A stretch of DNA of 64,000 nucleotides from Tildeniella nuda ZEHNDER 1965/U140 (GTDB taxonomy: Bacteria; Cyanobacteriota; Cyanobacteriia; Leptolyngbyales; Leptolyngbyaceae): the NCBI GenBank assembly GCA_019358895.1, contig JAHHIG010000001.1, forward strand, positions 186,001 to 250,000, written 5' to 3'. Made by a program: the position numbers and the translations under genes. The notes under the pieces were generated by a model. The model saw only the letters and a list, made by a program, of their open reading frames with translations. It had not been told where the DNA came from and did not search any database. Within the stretch, counting starts at the first letter, position 1, and each line of letters opens with the position of its first letter. Of this stretch, positions 52,538-61,477 are shown one piece after another.

Positions 52538-54103
52538 TTGATGCACTTCTACGTCATCGCAATCATGTTCTACCCTCTCAGCAACCGTCGCGTGGTTTTG
52601 GTACGACCGCTCTGGCTTTTGCAGCAGTTGAGCAGTGCGAGCGTTCGGTGCGTTCCCATTACTGCACTTGCACTGCTGCTTTTGCCATTGGCTGGAATGG
52701 CTCAGGTCGTCGATCGAACATCCGTTCCCTCAGTAATCCCCTCAGCCAACCCTACGCCTGATCCCTCATTGACTCAGACTGAGGATGGTTATTTGTTAGG
52801 CGCTGGCGATCGCGTCCGCATCGATTTTTTCAACGTACCCGAATACAGTGGGGAATACTTGGTATTACCCAATGGAGCGGTGAATCTGCCGCAAGTAGGT
52901 GCGGTCTCTGTGCAGGGTCGAACGCTCAAGCAGGCATCGACCGCGATCGCGGCGAAGTACGAACCCTATTTGACGCGCCCAATCGTGACCATTGGTCTTC
53001 TGGCAGCACGACCGCTAAGATTGGCGATCGCGGGTGAAGTCAATCGACCGGGAACCTACAACGTGCAGGCTGTTTCGGCTACCTCAGATACAGGTGTTCC
53101 CAGCGTGACGCGTTTGATCCAGCTTGCTGGCGGCATCACACAGGCGGCAGATGTGCGACAGGTTGAAGTGCGTCGCCCACGCCCTTACAACGGTGGCGCA
53201 GATGCCCTCATCAAGGTTGACCTCTGGCAACTCTTAAAAGCAGGCAACTTACGGCAGGATTTGCGGTTGCAAGATGGCGACAGTATTTTTATCCCTTCTG
53301 CTACAAATACTAATTTAGAGGAAGCGCAACGACTGGCAGCAGCGACGTTTGCAGCCCCCAGCGATCGTCCGCTACGCATTGCCGTGGTTGGTGAGGTGAA
53401 TCGTCCTGGACCCTACATTCTGACTCCCGACCAAACCAATCCAACGAACCAGACAAACGGTTCCCCTGTTAACCCGCTGTCTACCAACGCTAATTTGAAG
53501 GTTCCCACGGTGACGCGGGCAATTCAAACGGCAGGCGGTATTACCCAAGCAGCCGATATTCGGCGCGTTGAGATTCGGCGTACCACACAGGCGGGTCCAA
53601 TGCAAACCATCAACGTTGACTTCTGGAGTTTGCTGCAAGCTGGCGATTTGCGTCAAGATTTGCCATTGCAGGAAGGCGATACGATCGTCATTCCCACCGC
53701 AACGGCTCTGGACAATACGGAAGCAACGAAAATCGCGGCTGCCAGCTTTGCACCCGATCGCATCACGGTCAATGTTGTTGGTGAAGTAGTGCGACCGGGT
53801 CCAGTGCAGGTACCGCCGAATACGCCGCTAAACCAGGCAGTGCTGGCAGCAGGCGGTTTTAACAATCGTGCTAAAAAAGGTGAGGTGACGTTTATCCGGC
53901 TGAACCCGAACGGAACCGTGGCACGACGCGACGTTGACGTTGACTTTGCTCAGGGCTTGAACGATAAGAGCAATCCCGCAATGCGAAACAATGACACGAT
54001 CGTCGTGCGGCGATCGGGTCTTGCGGCTGTAACGGATACGTTAGGGTCTGTGCTATCGCCCATTGGCGGCGTATTCAGCATCATTAATCTTTTGGGCTTT
54101 TAA
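52538..54103 (+). CDS. SLBB/Wza-type polysaccharide export protein
   Basis: The product (521 residues from ATG 52538) has a late signal-like segment (CVPITALALLLLPLAGMAQ, about 38-56) that may mean a downstream start. A Poly_export domain follows (GYLLGAGDRVRIDFFNVPEYSGEYLVLPNGAVNLPQVG, about 85-122). Three SLBB domains come next, each introduced by IAGEVNRPGTYN, VVGEVNRPGPYI or VVGEVVRPGPV. The first two SLBB units are long and alike (GGITQAADVRQVEVRRP; GGITQAADIRRVEIRRT), an internal duplication. A C-terminal hydrophobic end closes it. It would form the outer-membrane export channel working with the Wzc-like kinase. Confidence 0.92.
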   Translation: MMHFYVIAIMFYPLSNRRVVLVRPLWLLQQLSSASVRCVPITALALLLLPLAGMAQVVDRTSVPSVIPSANPTPDPSLTQTEDGYLLGAGDRVRIDFFNVPEYSGEYLVLPNGAVNLPQVGAVSVQGRTLKQASTAIAAKYEPYLTRPIVTIGLLAARPLRLAIAGEVNRPGTYNVQAVSATSDTGVPSVTRLIQLAGGITQAADVRQVEVRRPRPYNGGADALIKVDLWQLLKAGNLRQDLRLQDGDSIFIPSATNTNLEEAQRLAAATFAAPSDRPLRIAVVGEVNRPGPYILTPDQTNPTNQTNGSPVNPLSTNANLKVPTVTRAIQTAGGITQAADIRRVEIRRTTQAGPMQTINVDFWSLLQAGDLRQDLPLQEGDTIVIPTATALDNTEATKIAAASFAPDRITVNVVGEVVRPGPVQVPPNTPLNQAVLAAGGFNNRAKKGEVTFIRLNPNGTVARRDVDVDFAQGLNDKSNPAMRNNDTIVVRRSGLAAVTDTLGSVLSPIGGVFSIINLLGF

Positions 54104-54110
54104 CCTGTTC

Positions 54111-54143
54111 AGATCCCCGACTTCTTTAAGAAATCGGGGATCT
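54111..54143. repeat. 16-bp stem hairpin, sister of the one at 7498
   Basis: AGATCCCCGACTTCTT (54111-54126) pairs with AAGAAATCGGGGATCT (54128-54143), with one mismatch. It lies between two convergent genes and may act as a terminator for both. The second occurrence at 7498-7530 marks a dispersed repeat family. Confidence 0.75.
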
Positions 54144-54147
54144 GAAG

Positions 54148-54993
54148 CTAGCTACCGGGTGGGTGTTCTAGCGCGATCGCGCCCAGTACTCCGGTACGAA
54201 AATCATTCAACAACTGACGTGCGGTGCGTTCCACATCACCTTGATGACGGTGCGTTGCCAGTTCATGGAGGTAGCTTTCGCCAGTGAGCGATTGAGCATC
54301 CAGGCTGTAACGCGATCGCAGTGCCGACTCCACTTCTAGATCTTTAAGCAAATCCACCAGTGAGGCGGCAACCCGCTGATTATCGTAAGCCGCTTCACCA
54401 ATGTCATCGCAAATTGCCAGCTTAAGTGCGGCATCCTGATCAGTGAGTCGTGATGGCAGCACACCAGGCGCATCTAGCAGTTCGATTTGATCGGAAATCC
54501 TGACCCACCGCAATTGCTTGGTGATGCCTGCACGACGGGCGCTATCCACTACACGACGATTCAGCAAACGGTTAATGAGCGCTGATTTGCCGACGTTTGG
54601 GAAGCCGATGACGACAGCACGAACAGGACGGGGCAACATGCCTCGATCGCGCCGACGCTGGTTCATTTGTGTGCCTGCAATTTGCGCTGCCTGTAACACG
54701 GTTTCAATGCCTTTCCCATGTTGGGCATCGGTAAAGTAGGGTTCTTCGCCCTGCGATCGAAACCACTCGATCCACTGCTGCCGCGCCTGAGCCGGGATCA
54801 TATCAATACGGTTCATTACCAGCACGCGCCCTTTCGTGCCTAACCACTGCTGCACTTGGGGATGCTCCGTTGAAAGCGGAATCCGCGCATCGCGCACTTC
54901 CAGCACAACATCAACCCGCTTAAGCTGCTCCATCAGCGCTTTTTCGGCTTTCGCAATGTGACCGGGATACCACTGAATCGGAGGCGTTGTCAT
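54148..54993 (-). CDS. rbgA: Ribosome biogenesis GTPase RbgA/YlqF
   Basis: RbgA is a circularly permuted GTPase needed for late assembly of the 50S subunit. The 281-residue product has the permuted motif order: G4 MNRID near residue 54 first, then G1 GFPNVGKSALINRLL near residue 125 and G3 DAPGVLPSR near residue 170. The N-terminus IQWYPGHIAKAEKAL is the family hallmark. Length matches the family. It is transcribed alone. Confidence 0.95.
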   Translation of the reverse strand: MTTPPIQWYPGHIAKAEKALMEQLKRVDVVLEVRDARIPLSTEHPQVQQWLGTKGRVLVMNRIDMIPAQARQQWIEWFRSQGEEPYFTDAQHGKGIETVLQAAQIAGTQMNQRRRDRGMLPRPVRAVVIGFPNVGKSALINRLLNRRVVDSARRAGITKQLRWVRISDQIELLDAPGVLPSRLTDQDAALKLAICDDIGEAAYDNQRVAASLVDLLKDLEVESALRSRYSLDAQSLTGESYLHELATHRHQGDVERTARQLLNDFRTGVLGAIALEHPPGS

Positions 54994-55122
54994 GAGAAGT
55001 ACAGCACAAACGTTGAGGAAGGAATTACATTCGCTCTAGCGATCGTAGCTGACTGAGAAGGTTTTCTTTGCCGAAGACGTAGACATTGCTGGTGGGATTC
55101 GCACTAACCTTAACGCTGGCAT

Positions 55123-55686
55123 TCAGCTTTGAAACTGCACATCCTCATACAACAGCGCGATCGGGCATCGAAACGTAATGCTCGCTAGCTCAAGCTCATC
55201 ACCATCTAAATAGTGCGTCAACTCCCACTTATCTGCTGCATTCAGTCGAAAACACTCAACGCTAATGCGATCGGCATCGACCAGAACATATTCTTGCAGC
55301 GTTTTGATGGTGCGGTAGTGAGCAAATTTCCCACCTCGATCGTACGCTTCGGTTGCTGGTGAAAGCACTTCGACAATAAGGCAAGGATGCTCGATGAATT
55401 GAGTCGCTGGACGATCGCGCTCATCACAGCTTACCGAGAGATCGGGGTAGTGAAAGGGTCCATTCCCTGTGATGCCAACCTTGACATCAGAATTAAAGAC
55501 GCGGCAACCACTACCGCGAAGATGAGGTTTCAGTGCTGTTGCCAGGTTTAACGCAATGGTGCCATGAGAAATTGTGCCGCCTGTCATGGCGAAGACATCG
55601 CCGTTGACGTACTCGTAGCGGAGTTCTTGCTCTTGCTCCCAATTCAGGTATGCCTGCGGTGTCAACTTCTGAAAGTGTGCAACCAT
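55123..55686 (-). CDS. Uma2 family endonuclease-like protein (DUF820)
   Basis: This is a second Uma2 paralogue, about 187 residues from ATG 55686 (MVAHFQKLTPQAYLNWEQ); an upstream ATG at 55722 would overlap the stress protein gene and adds no conserved sequence. The core motifs FHYPDLSVSCDERD, CLIVEVLSPATEAYDRGGKFAHYR and LQEYVLVDADRISVE fit the nuclease-like fold. It lies 11 bases downstream of the universal stress protein gene, so the pair is probably co-transcribed. Function is unknown. Confidence 0.88.
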   Translation of the reverse strand: MVAHFQKLTPQAYLNWEQEQELRYEYVNGDVFAMTGGTISHGTIALNLATALKPHLRGSGCRVFNSDVKVGITGNGPFHYPDLSVSCDERDRPATQFIEHPCLIVEVLSPATEAYDRGGKFAHYRTIKTLQEYVLVDADRISVECFRLNAADKWELTHYLDGDELELASITFRCPIALLYEDVQFQS

Positions 55687-55697
55687 CGCTCCCTCAT

Positions 55698-56102
55698 CTA
55701 CGGCACAATCAGCACAGGGCAAGGCGACAGATTGATCACGCGATTGGTCACGCTATCGGATACGCCTTCATCAGTCAGCCCTAAGCCACGACAGCCCATG
55801 ACGATCAAATCGGCATCTACTTCGTCGGCAACGTCACAGATGGTGAAAGCGGGTTTGCCTTCACGCTCGATCGCGTCTGCCTCAATACCCTGCTGCGAAA
55901 AAAGAGACTTAGCACTAAGCAACAGTTCAGCGATCGCCTCTGGTGAAGTCATCGCGTCAGCCGTACCATCCTCGGTGGGCGGTTCCACAACCGAGAGCAG
56001 GATCAGGCGGCTTTGATGGATTTTGACAACGCCAGCAACGGTTTCAGCCGCTTGTTGGGATTCGCGGCTACGGTCGATCGGAAAAAGCACAGTCTTAAAC
56101 AT
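55698..56102 (-). CDS. Universal stress protein (UspA family)
   Basis: The product from ATG 56102 (MFKTVLFPIDRSRESQQAAETVAGV) is about 134 residues; an upstream ATG at 56123 gives seven extra. The C-terminal nucleotide loop is VMGCRGLGLTDEGVSDSVTNRVINLSPCPVLIVP, with the GxxG-9x-G(S/T) pattern only partly kept, so ATP binding is uncertain. It is divergent from pgk with a shared short promoter interval (56103-56170). Confidence 0.9.
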   Translation of the reverse strand: MFKTVLFPIDRSRESQQAAETVAGVVKIHQSRLILLSVVEPPTEDGTADAMTSPEAIAELLLSAKSLFSQQGIEADAIEREGKPAFTICDVADEVDADLIVMGCRGLGLTDEGVSDSVTNRVINLSPCPVLIVP

Positions 56103-56170
56103 AGTTAGCATTACCGAGGACACACACTTCGGTACAATAGGTAAAAAGACTCATTTAGGAGATTTTTGCG

Positions 56171-57391
56171 GTGCCGAAGAAGACTTTAGCCAGTTTATCA
56201 TCCTCTGATTTGTCCAGTAAGCGCGTCCTCGTGCGGGTAGATTTTAACGTTCCTTTAGATGATCAGGGCAACATTACCGACGATACGCGCATCCGTGCTG
56301 CTTTACCGACGATTCAAGCTTTAACATCCAAAGGTGCAAAAGTCATCTTGGCAAGCCACTTTGGTCGTCCCAAAGGTGACGATTATGCGGCTCGTGTTTC
56401 CGATAAATTTCGTCTGACACCCGTTGCTAAGCGCTTATCTGAATTGCTGGGTAAGCCTGTAGTCAAAACGGATGACTCGATCGGTGCTGATGTGGCTGCT
56501 AAAGTCGGTGGGCTGAGCAATGGCGATGTACTGCTGCTCGAAAACGTTCGCTTCCATCCGGGTGAAGAAAAGAACGATCCCGACTTTGCTAAGCAACTGG
56601 CATCGGTGGCTGATTTGTATGTGAACGATGCCTTTGGTACGGCACATCGCGCCCACGCTTCCACGGAAGGTGTCACTCACTACCTCAGACCATCGGTGGC
56701 AGGCTTGTTGATTGAGAAAGAACTGCAATTTTTACAGGACGCGATCGAAAACCCTCAGCGTCCCCTTGCGGCGATCGTCGGTGGCTCCAAAGTTTCCAGT
56801 AAGATCACCGTCATCGAAACTCTGCTCGATAAAGTAGACAAGCTGCTGATCGGTGGCGGCATGATCTTCACCTTCTACAAAGCGCGTGGTCTCAACGTCG
56901 GTAAATCTCTGGTAGAAGAAGACAAATTGGAACTGGCAAAAGCGCTCGAAGCAAAGGCTAAAGCCAAAGGCGTTGATCTGCTCTTGCCGACCGATGTGGT
57001 GATCGCTGACAATTTTGCTGCCGATGCGAACGCTCAAACCGTCAGCGTCGAAAACATTCCCGATGGCTGGATGGGCTTGGATATTGGTCCCGATTCCGTC
57101 AAGGTTTTTCAAGAGGCTCTTTCCACCTGCAAATCTGTCATTTGGAACGGACCAATGGGTGTGTTTGAGTTCGACAAGTTTGCAGTGGGCACAGAGGCGA
57201 TCGCGCGTACCCTCGCAGACCTCACCAAAACGGGTACCACAACGATTATCGGGGGCGGAGACTCGGTCGCAGCCGTCGAAAAAGTCGGTGTTGCCGAGCA
57301 AATGAGCCACATTTCAACGGGCGGTGGTGCCAGCCTGGAACTGCTCGAAGGCAAAGAATTACCTGGTATTGCGGCGCTGGATGATGCCTAA
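56171..57391 (+). CDS. pgk: Phosphoglycerate kinase
   Basis: PGK transfers phosphate between 1,3-bisphosphoglycerate and ADP, and serves both glycolysis and the Calvin cycle in a phototroph. The 406-residue product has the substrate-binding start [68 protein letters not shown] and the C-terminal nucleotide site [13 protein letters not shown]. Start is GTG 56171, preceded by TTAGGAG. Length is normal. It stands alone with its promoter shared with the stress protein gene. Confidence 0.98.
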   Translation: MPKKTLASLSSSDLSSKRVLVRVDFNVPLDDQGNITDDTRIRAALPTIQALTSKGAKVILASHFGRPKGDDYAARVSDKFRLTPVAKRLSELLGKPVVKTDDSIGADVAAKVGGLSNGDVLLLENVRFHPGEEKNDPDFAKQLASVADLYVNDAFGTAHRAHASTEGVTHYLRPSVAGLLIEKELQFLQDAIENPQRPLAAIVGGSKVSSKITVIETLLDKVDKLLIGGGMIFTFYKARGLNVGKSLVEEDKLELAKALEAKAKAKGVDLLLPTDVVIADNFAADANAQTVSVENIPDGWMGLDIGPDSVKVFQEALSTCKSVIWNGPMGVFEFDKFAVGTEAIARTLADLTKTGTTTIIGGGDSVAAVEKVGVAEQMSHISTGGGASLELLEGKELPGIAALDDA

Positions 57392-57403
57392 TCGGTGACC
57401 GAC

Positions 57404-57430
57404 CGAAAGGGGCGATCGTGCCGTCTTTCG
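57404..57430 (+). terminator. Hairpin after pgk
   Basis: CGAAAG (57404-57409) and CTTTCG (57425-57430) form a short stem with a G+C-rich loop, 12 bases past the pgk stop. There is no clean T-run, so termination strength is doubtful. Confidence 0.4.
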
Positions 57431-57704
57431 CTTCTAGCGGTACAGCGTTCCAACAACTATTTTCTACTGATCAGCCCTCATACCGATCGCTCCTTCTTTT
57501 GAGAGGAGTGCAGGGATGAGGGTTTCTTTTGTTAAGGTTGACGCAAAAGCCGGGTCTCTTCGGAGGAATGTGCTGTTTGAGCATTCAGGTAGCGTTCCGA
57601 AACTGGTTGCTGGAGTCCAAACTCCACCTTAAAGTAGACTGCTTGATTTTAGAGGACTATCTCTTGATAGAGAAGTCGTTACAAGCTTTGGGTTACTCTT
57701 TGCG

Positions 57705-57718
57705 ATGAATGCATTCAT
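57705..57718. promoter_or_regulatory. 14-bp perfect palindrome upstream of ferredoxin
   Basis: ATGAATGCATTCAT occurs in the 450-base gap before the ferredoxin gene, about 125 bases ahead of its start. It could be an operator for a dimeric regulator. The gap holds nothing else I recognise apart from the hairpin after pgk. Confidence 0.35.
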
Positions 57719-57843
57719 TGTGCACTCACCGCACCAAGCTGGCTTCCTTTCATGTTGTTACATTCGCCTGTTTGCTGACCGATTCGGCAATCGATTAAAC
57801 GTCCCTTTTTCTCACCCAAAACGTTAGTTAGAAGGTTTACGCT

Positions 57844-58146
57844 ATGGCGACAGCTTACAAGATCAAACTTACGAACGAGGCAGAAGGTATTGATCAAACT
57901 GTAGACGTTCCAGATGATGCGTACATTCTTGAAACGGCTGAAAACGAAGGCATGGAGCTACCTTTTTCATGTCGTCAAGGGGTGTGTTCCACATGCACTG
58001 GAAAGCTGGTGGAAGGCTCGGTTGACCAATCAGAGCAGTCCTACCTTAGTGAAGATCAGATCGCTGCTGGTTATGTATTGATTTGTGTCTCACATCCTAC
58101 GTCTGACTGCACCATTGAGACGCACAAAGAGGAAGAACTCGTCTAG
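57844..58146 (+). CDS. Plant-type [2Fe-2S] ferredoxin
   Basis: This small soluble electron carrier takes electrons from photosystem I to ferredoxin-NADP reductase, nitrogen and sulphur assimilation or thioredoxin reductase. The 100-residue product has all four cluster ligands: Cys43, Cys48, Cys51 in CRQGVCSTC and Cys81 in [22 protein letters not shown]. The protein is acidic, as expected. Length is typical of the PetF family, although cyanobacteria have several paralogues and I cannot say which this is. An AGAAGG-type site precedes ATG 57844. It is a single-gene unit ended by a strong hairpin. Confidence 0.95.
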   Translation: MATAYKIKLTNEAEGIDQTVDVPDDAYILETAENEGMELPFSCRQGVCSTCTGKLVEGSVDQSEQSYLSEDQIAAGYVLICVSHPTSDCTIETHKEEELV

Positions 58147-58165
58147 GCAGGCTAGTTAGTTACAA

Positions 58166-58187
58166 AGGGGGTGTTCGATCGCCCCCT
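58166..58187 (+). terminator. Terminator between ferredoxin and ileS
   Basis: AGGGGG (58166-58171) pairs with CCCCCT (58182-58187) around a ten-base loop. It serves the ferredoxin transcript and overlaps the last base of the convergent ileS gene. The following AAAA is on the wrong strand for a plus-strand T-run, so it may act in both directions weakly. Confidence 0.5.
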
Positions 58188-61168
58188 CAAAACGTTCCTT
58201 CTAACGCTGGAATGCAGCGCTCACACAATAACGGATGGTCTGCCGATTCGCCAACGTGGGTGGAGTAGTTCCAGCAGCGATCGCACTTTTTGCCATCTGC
58301 ATCTACCACGCCAATTTGGAGCGCATTCGTTTGAGCGCTATATTTCAAGCCATCTAAACTTTCTGGAGAATCCAACAGTTCGACTTGAGAGGTGAGGAAC
58401 AGGTAGCGCAACTCATCTACACCATTACCGCTCAAGCTAGCGGCAGGATTGAGCGCTTGCAGGGTTTGCTTAAGTTGAGCATCTGTGGTGTACAGCAGCA
58501 GTTTGGCTTCTAGAGAAGAGCCGATCGCTTTGTCAGTGCGGGCTTTTTCCAGCACTTTGTTGACCTCATCGCGGCTCTGGGCGAGGGTTTGCCATTTTGT
58601 CGCCAGCTCTGGTGCGCGCCATTGATCCTCCAGCGTGACCCATCCTGCCTGGAAGACAGATTTGTGGGGCGTGGAGTAGGGCAGCGCTTGCCAGATGTCT
58701 TCTGCCATGTGGGAAAGGACAGGCGCGATCGCTTTTGCCAGATTTTCGAGGGCGATCGCCAGCACGGTTTGGCAACTGCGACGACGAGGCGAATCGACTG
58801 CGCTGATGTAGAGCCGATCCTTGGCGCTGTCGAGATAGAAGTTGGAGAGATCCACGACGCAGAAATTCAGCACTGTTTGGAAGAAGCGGAAGAATTGGAA
58901 GCTATCAAAGGCATCCGTCACTTCGCTGAAAACTTCGGTGATGCGATGGAGCAGGTAGCGATCGAGTTCCGGCAGTTGGTCATAGGGAACCGCATGTTTC
59001 GCTGGATCAAAATCATGCAGGTTTCCCAGCAAAAAACGCGCCGTGTTGCGGATCTTGCGGTACACATCTGCCATCTGCTTCAACACAGTTTTGCCCAGCC
59101 GCATATCTGAGGAGTAATCCACAGACGACACCCACAGTCGCAGCACATCGGCACCATAGGGCGGTTCTTCCTTCTGGTTTTTGCCGCCGTTGATCACAAT
59201 CATCGGATCAACCACGTTACCAAGAGACTTACTCATCTTGTAACCCTGCTCATCCAGCACAAAGCCGTGAGTCAGAACGGTCTTATAAGGTGCACACCCG
59301 TTCACTGCCACACTGGTCAGCAAACTCGATTGGAACCAACCGCGATGTTGGTCGGAACCTTCCAGGTACAGATCGGCGGGGTAGAAAAGGTGAGAGGGTT
59401 GTAGCTTGCTTCCGCTTTGCGGTAGAGAGAGGGGTGTAGCCTCCTGCCCTCTGCCTTCTGCCTCCTGCCCTCTGCCTTCTAGGACTGCTGCCCAAGAGGA
59501 GCCGGAGTCGAACCACACGTCCATCGTATCGGTGCCTTTGCGATAGCTGTGTCCGTTGTTGCGATACGCTTCAGGCAATAGTTCCTCGACGGGTAACTCC
59601 CACCAGGCATCGGAACCTTTCTCGGCAACGATCGCCTGCACAAACGCGATCGTGTCCTGATTAAGCAACGGCTCTCCAGTGGCTTCGTCGTAGAACACAG
59701 GGATGGGTACACCCCAACTGCGCTGACGGGAGATACACCAGTCTGATCGCTCTGCCACCATTGGTGTGATGCGGTTTTCGCCCTGGGCAGGAATCCAGCG
59801 CACGTCGGCGATCGCGTCTAAGGCACGATCGCGGAACCCTTCAACGGAGGCAAACCACTGTTCGGTGGCTCGAAAGATAGTTGGTTTTTTGGTGCGCCAG
59901 TCGTAAGGATATTTGTGGACGTAGGGTTCTTCTTTCAGCAAGGATTGTGCCTCTCGGAGCGCATCAATTACCGCTGTATTGCCGTCACCTAAAACGTTCA
60001 AACCAGCAAACTGTCCCGCTTCTTCAGTGAAGTTGCCGTCATCATCCACCGGCGCCAGGATGGGCAAGCCGTAACGTTGTCCTACCAGGTAGTCATCCTG
60101 ACCGTGACCGGGAGCCGTGTGGACTAACCCTGTACCTGCTTCTGTCGTGACGTAATCGCCACCGATCACGATTTCGCTGCGACGGTCAAAGAGAGGATGC
60201 TGATAGGTTGTGTGCTCCAGCGTTTTACCGACTAATGTTGCCTGTACGGTCAGCGTGGTGCCCAGCACTTCGGAGAGGCGATCGACCAGATCTTTCGCCA
60301 CGATGAGATACTTGAACCGACCCGGCGCGTTTTCTCCCACTTCTACCACGGCATAGATCAGCTCTGGGTTGACGCTGACGGCTAAGTTGGCAGGAATCGT
60401 CCAGGGAGTCGTCGTCCAGATCGCAACGCCCAATTCGCCCGTACCCATAAAGGAATCGAGCGCCATCATCAAGGCTGGCGATAGCTGTTTGACTTCAAAG
60501 GCGGCGTAAAGGCTGCGCGAGGTATGCCCTTCGGGATACTCCAGTTCTGCCTCTGCCAGTGCCGTCTTAGAACTGGGACTCCAGTAGACAGGCTTCAAAC
60601 CGCGATAGATGTAGCCTTTCAGCACCATCTGACCAAACACACCGATCTGAGCCGCTTCATACTCCGGCTTCAGGGTCAGGTAGGGATGCTCCCAATCGCC
60701 CCAGACACCGTAGCGCTTGCAGTCTTGACGCTGCTGGTCAATGGTTTTAAGGGCAAACTCTTTCGCTTTTTGCCGCAGTTTCAACGGTGTGAGCGCTTTA
60801 CGCTCGTCGGCTTTCAGGGTTTGCAGCACTTTTAGCTCGATCGGCAACCCGTGGCAATCCCATCCCGGCACGTAGCGCACCTTCCGTCCTCGCAGCAGGT
60901 GGTACTTGTTGATGACATCTTTCAACACTTTGTTGAGGGCGTGCCCCATGTGCAGCGAACCGTTGGCATAGGGCGGACCGTCGTGCAGCACAAACACGTC
61001 GCCTGGGTTTTCCTGCGAGAGATGCTCATAGAGCTTTTCTGCTTCCCAAAATGCCTGTAGCTCCGGCTCTCGTTTGACGGCGTTGGCACGCATATCAAAG
61101 TTGGTTTTGGGAAGATTAACAGTGTCTTTGTAGGAGCCGGGTTCTGTCACAGTCATGGAGTTGGGCAC
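58187..61168 (-). CDS. ileS: Isoleucyl-tRNA synthetase with repeat-derived insert
   Basis: IleRS charges tRNA-Ile. The 993-residue product has class I motifs PYANGSLHMGHALNK (HIGH), GYKMSKSLGN (KMSKS), the editing domain (TTPWTIPANLAVSVNP), and a C-terminal zinc ribbon KCDRCWNYS...LCERC. Between GSSWAAVL and YPADLYLEGSDQHRGWF, about 30 residues (EGRGQEAEGRGQEATPLSLPQSGSK and neighbours) are translated from the GGAGGCAGAGGGCAG-type repeat and adjoining sequence. This connective segment normally has only a short stretch there. The frame stays open, so the insert is tolerated or removable, and the enzyme is essential. Only this one ileS is in view. Confidence 0.95.
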   Translation of the reverse strand: MPNSMTVTEPGSYKDTVNLPKTNFDMRANAVKREPELQAFWEAEKLYEHLSQENPGDVFVLHDGPPYANGSLHMGHALNKVLKDVINKYHLLRGRKVRYVPGWDCHGLPIELKVLQTLKADERKALTPLKLRQKAKEFALKTIDQQRQDCKRYGVWGDWEHPYLTLKPEYEAAQIGVFGQMVLKGYIYRGLKPVYWSPSSKTALAEAELEYPEGHTSRSLYAAFEVKQLSPALMMALDSFMGTGELGVAIWTTTPWTIPANLAVSVNPELIYAVVEVGENAPGRFKYLIVAKDLVDRLSEVLGTTLTVQATLVGKTLEHTTYQHPLFDRRSEIVIGGDYVTTEAGTGLVHTAPGHGQDDYLVGQRYGLPILAPVDDDGNFTEEAGQFAGLNVLGDGNTAVIDALREAQSLLKEEPYVHKYPYDWRTKKPTIFRATEQWFASVEGFRDRALDAIADVRWIPAQGENRITPMVAERSDWCISRQRSWGVPIPVFYDEATGEPLLNQDTIAFVQAIVAEKGSDAWWELPVEELLPEAYRNNGHSYRKGTDTMDVWFDSGSSWAAVLEGRGQEAEGRGQEATPLSLPQSGSKLQPSHLFYPADLYLEGSDQHRGWFQSSLLTSVAVNGCAPYKTVLTHGFVLDEQGYKMSKSLGNVVDPMIVINGGKNQKEEPPYGADVLRLWVSSVDYSSDMRLGKTVLKQMADVYRKIRNTARFLLGNLHDFDPAKHAVPYDQLPELDRYLLHRITEVFSEVTDAFDSFQFFRFFQTVLNFCVVDLSNFYLDSAKDRLYISAVDSPRRRSCQTVLAIALENLAKAIAPVLSHMAEDIWQALPYSTPHKSVFQAGWVTLEDQWRAPELATKWQTLAQSRDEVNKVLEKARTDKAIGSSLEAKLLLYTTDAQLKQTLQALNPAASLSGNGVDELRYLFLTSQVELLDSPESLDGLKYSAQTNALQIGVVDADGKKCDRCWNYSTHVGESADHPLLCERCIPALEGTF
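59386..59482 (-). repeat. Interspersed repeat inserted in ileS
   Basis: CTCCTGCCCTCTGCCTTCTG occurs twice in tandem (about 59440-59480), the reverse complement of the tracts at 24187-24260. About 45 further bases towards 59386 look foreign to ileS too. The total stays a multiple of three without stops. Confidence 0.85.
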
Positions 61169-61477
61169 TAAGGGTTAGGGAGCGATGCACGAAACTTAAG
61201 GAATCAACGATCGGCTTCGTTGAGCCAAAGCTATTTGTAGTATATGTGTAGTATAACAGTGACTCATTGTGAGCCGCTACTTCACCGTCTTAAGCTAAAG
61301 CTTACTATCGTTGGCAAATGATCTGAAGCCTCAAGTTTAGCGAATCACGGTATTACAGACTCAAACTCACCGCAGAGCAAAATTCATTCACGAGATAGAG
61401 ACGAGGCAACTCTGAATTTGAGACGCTAATGGAGCGCTGATGTTTTGGTTAGCGATTCGTTCTTGATAGGAAAGCGT

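Noticed and set aside
56732-57310. 192-codon minus-strand frame within pgk
   Set aside because: Antisense shadow of a certain gene.
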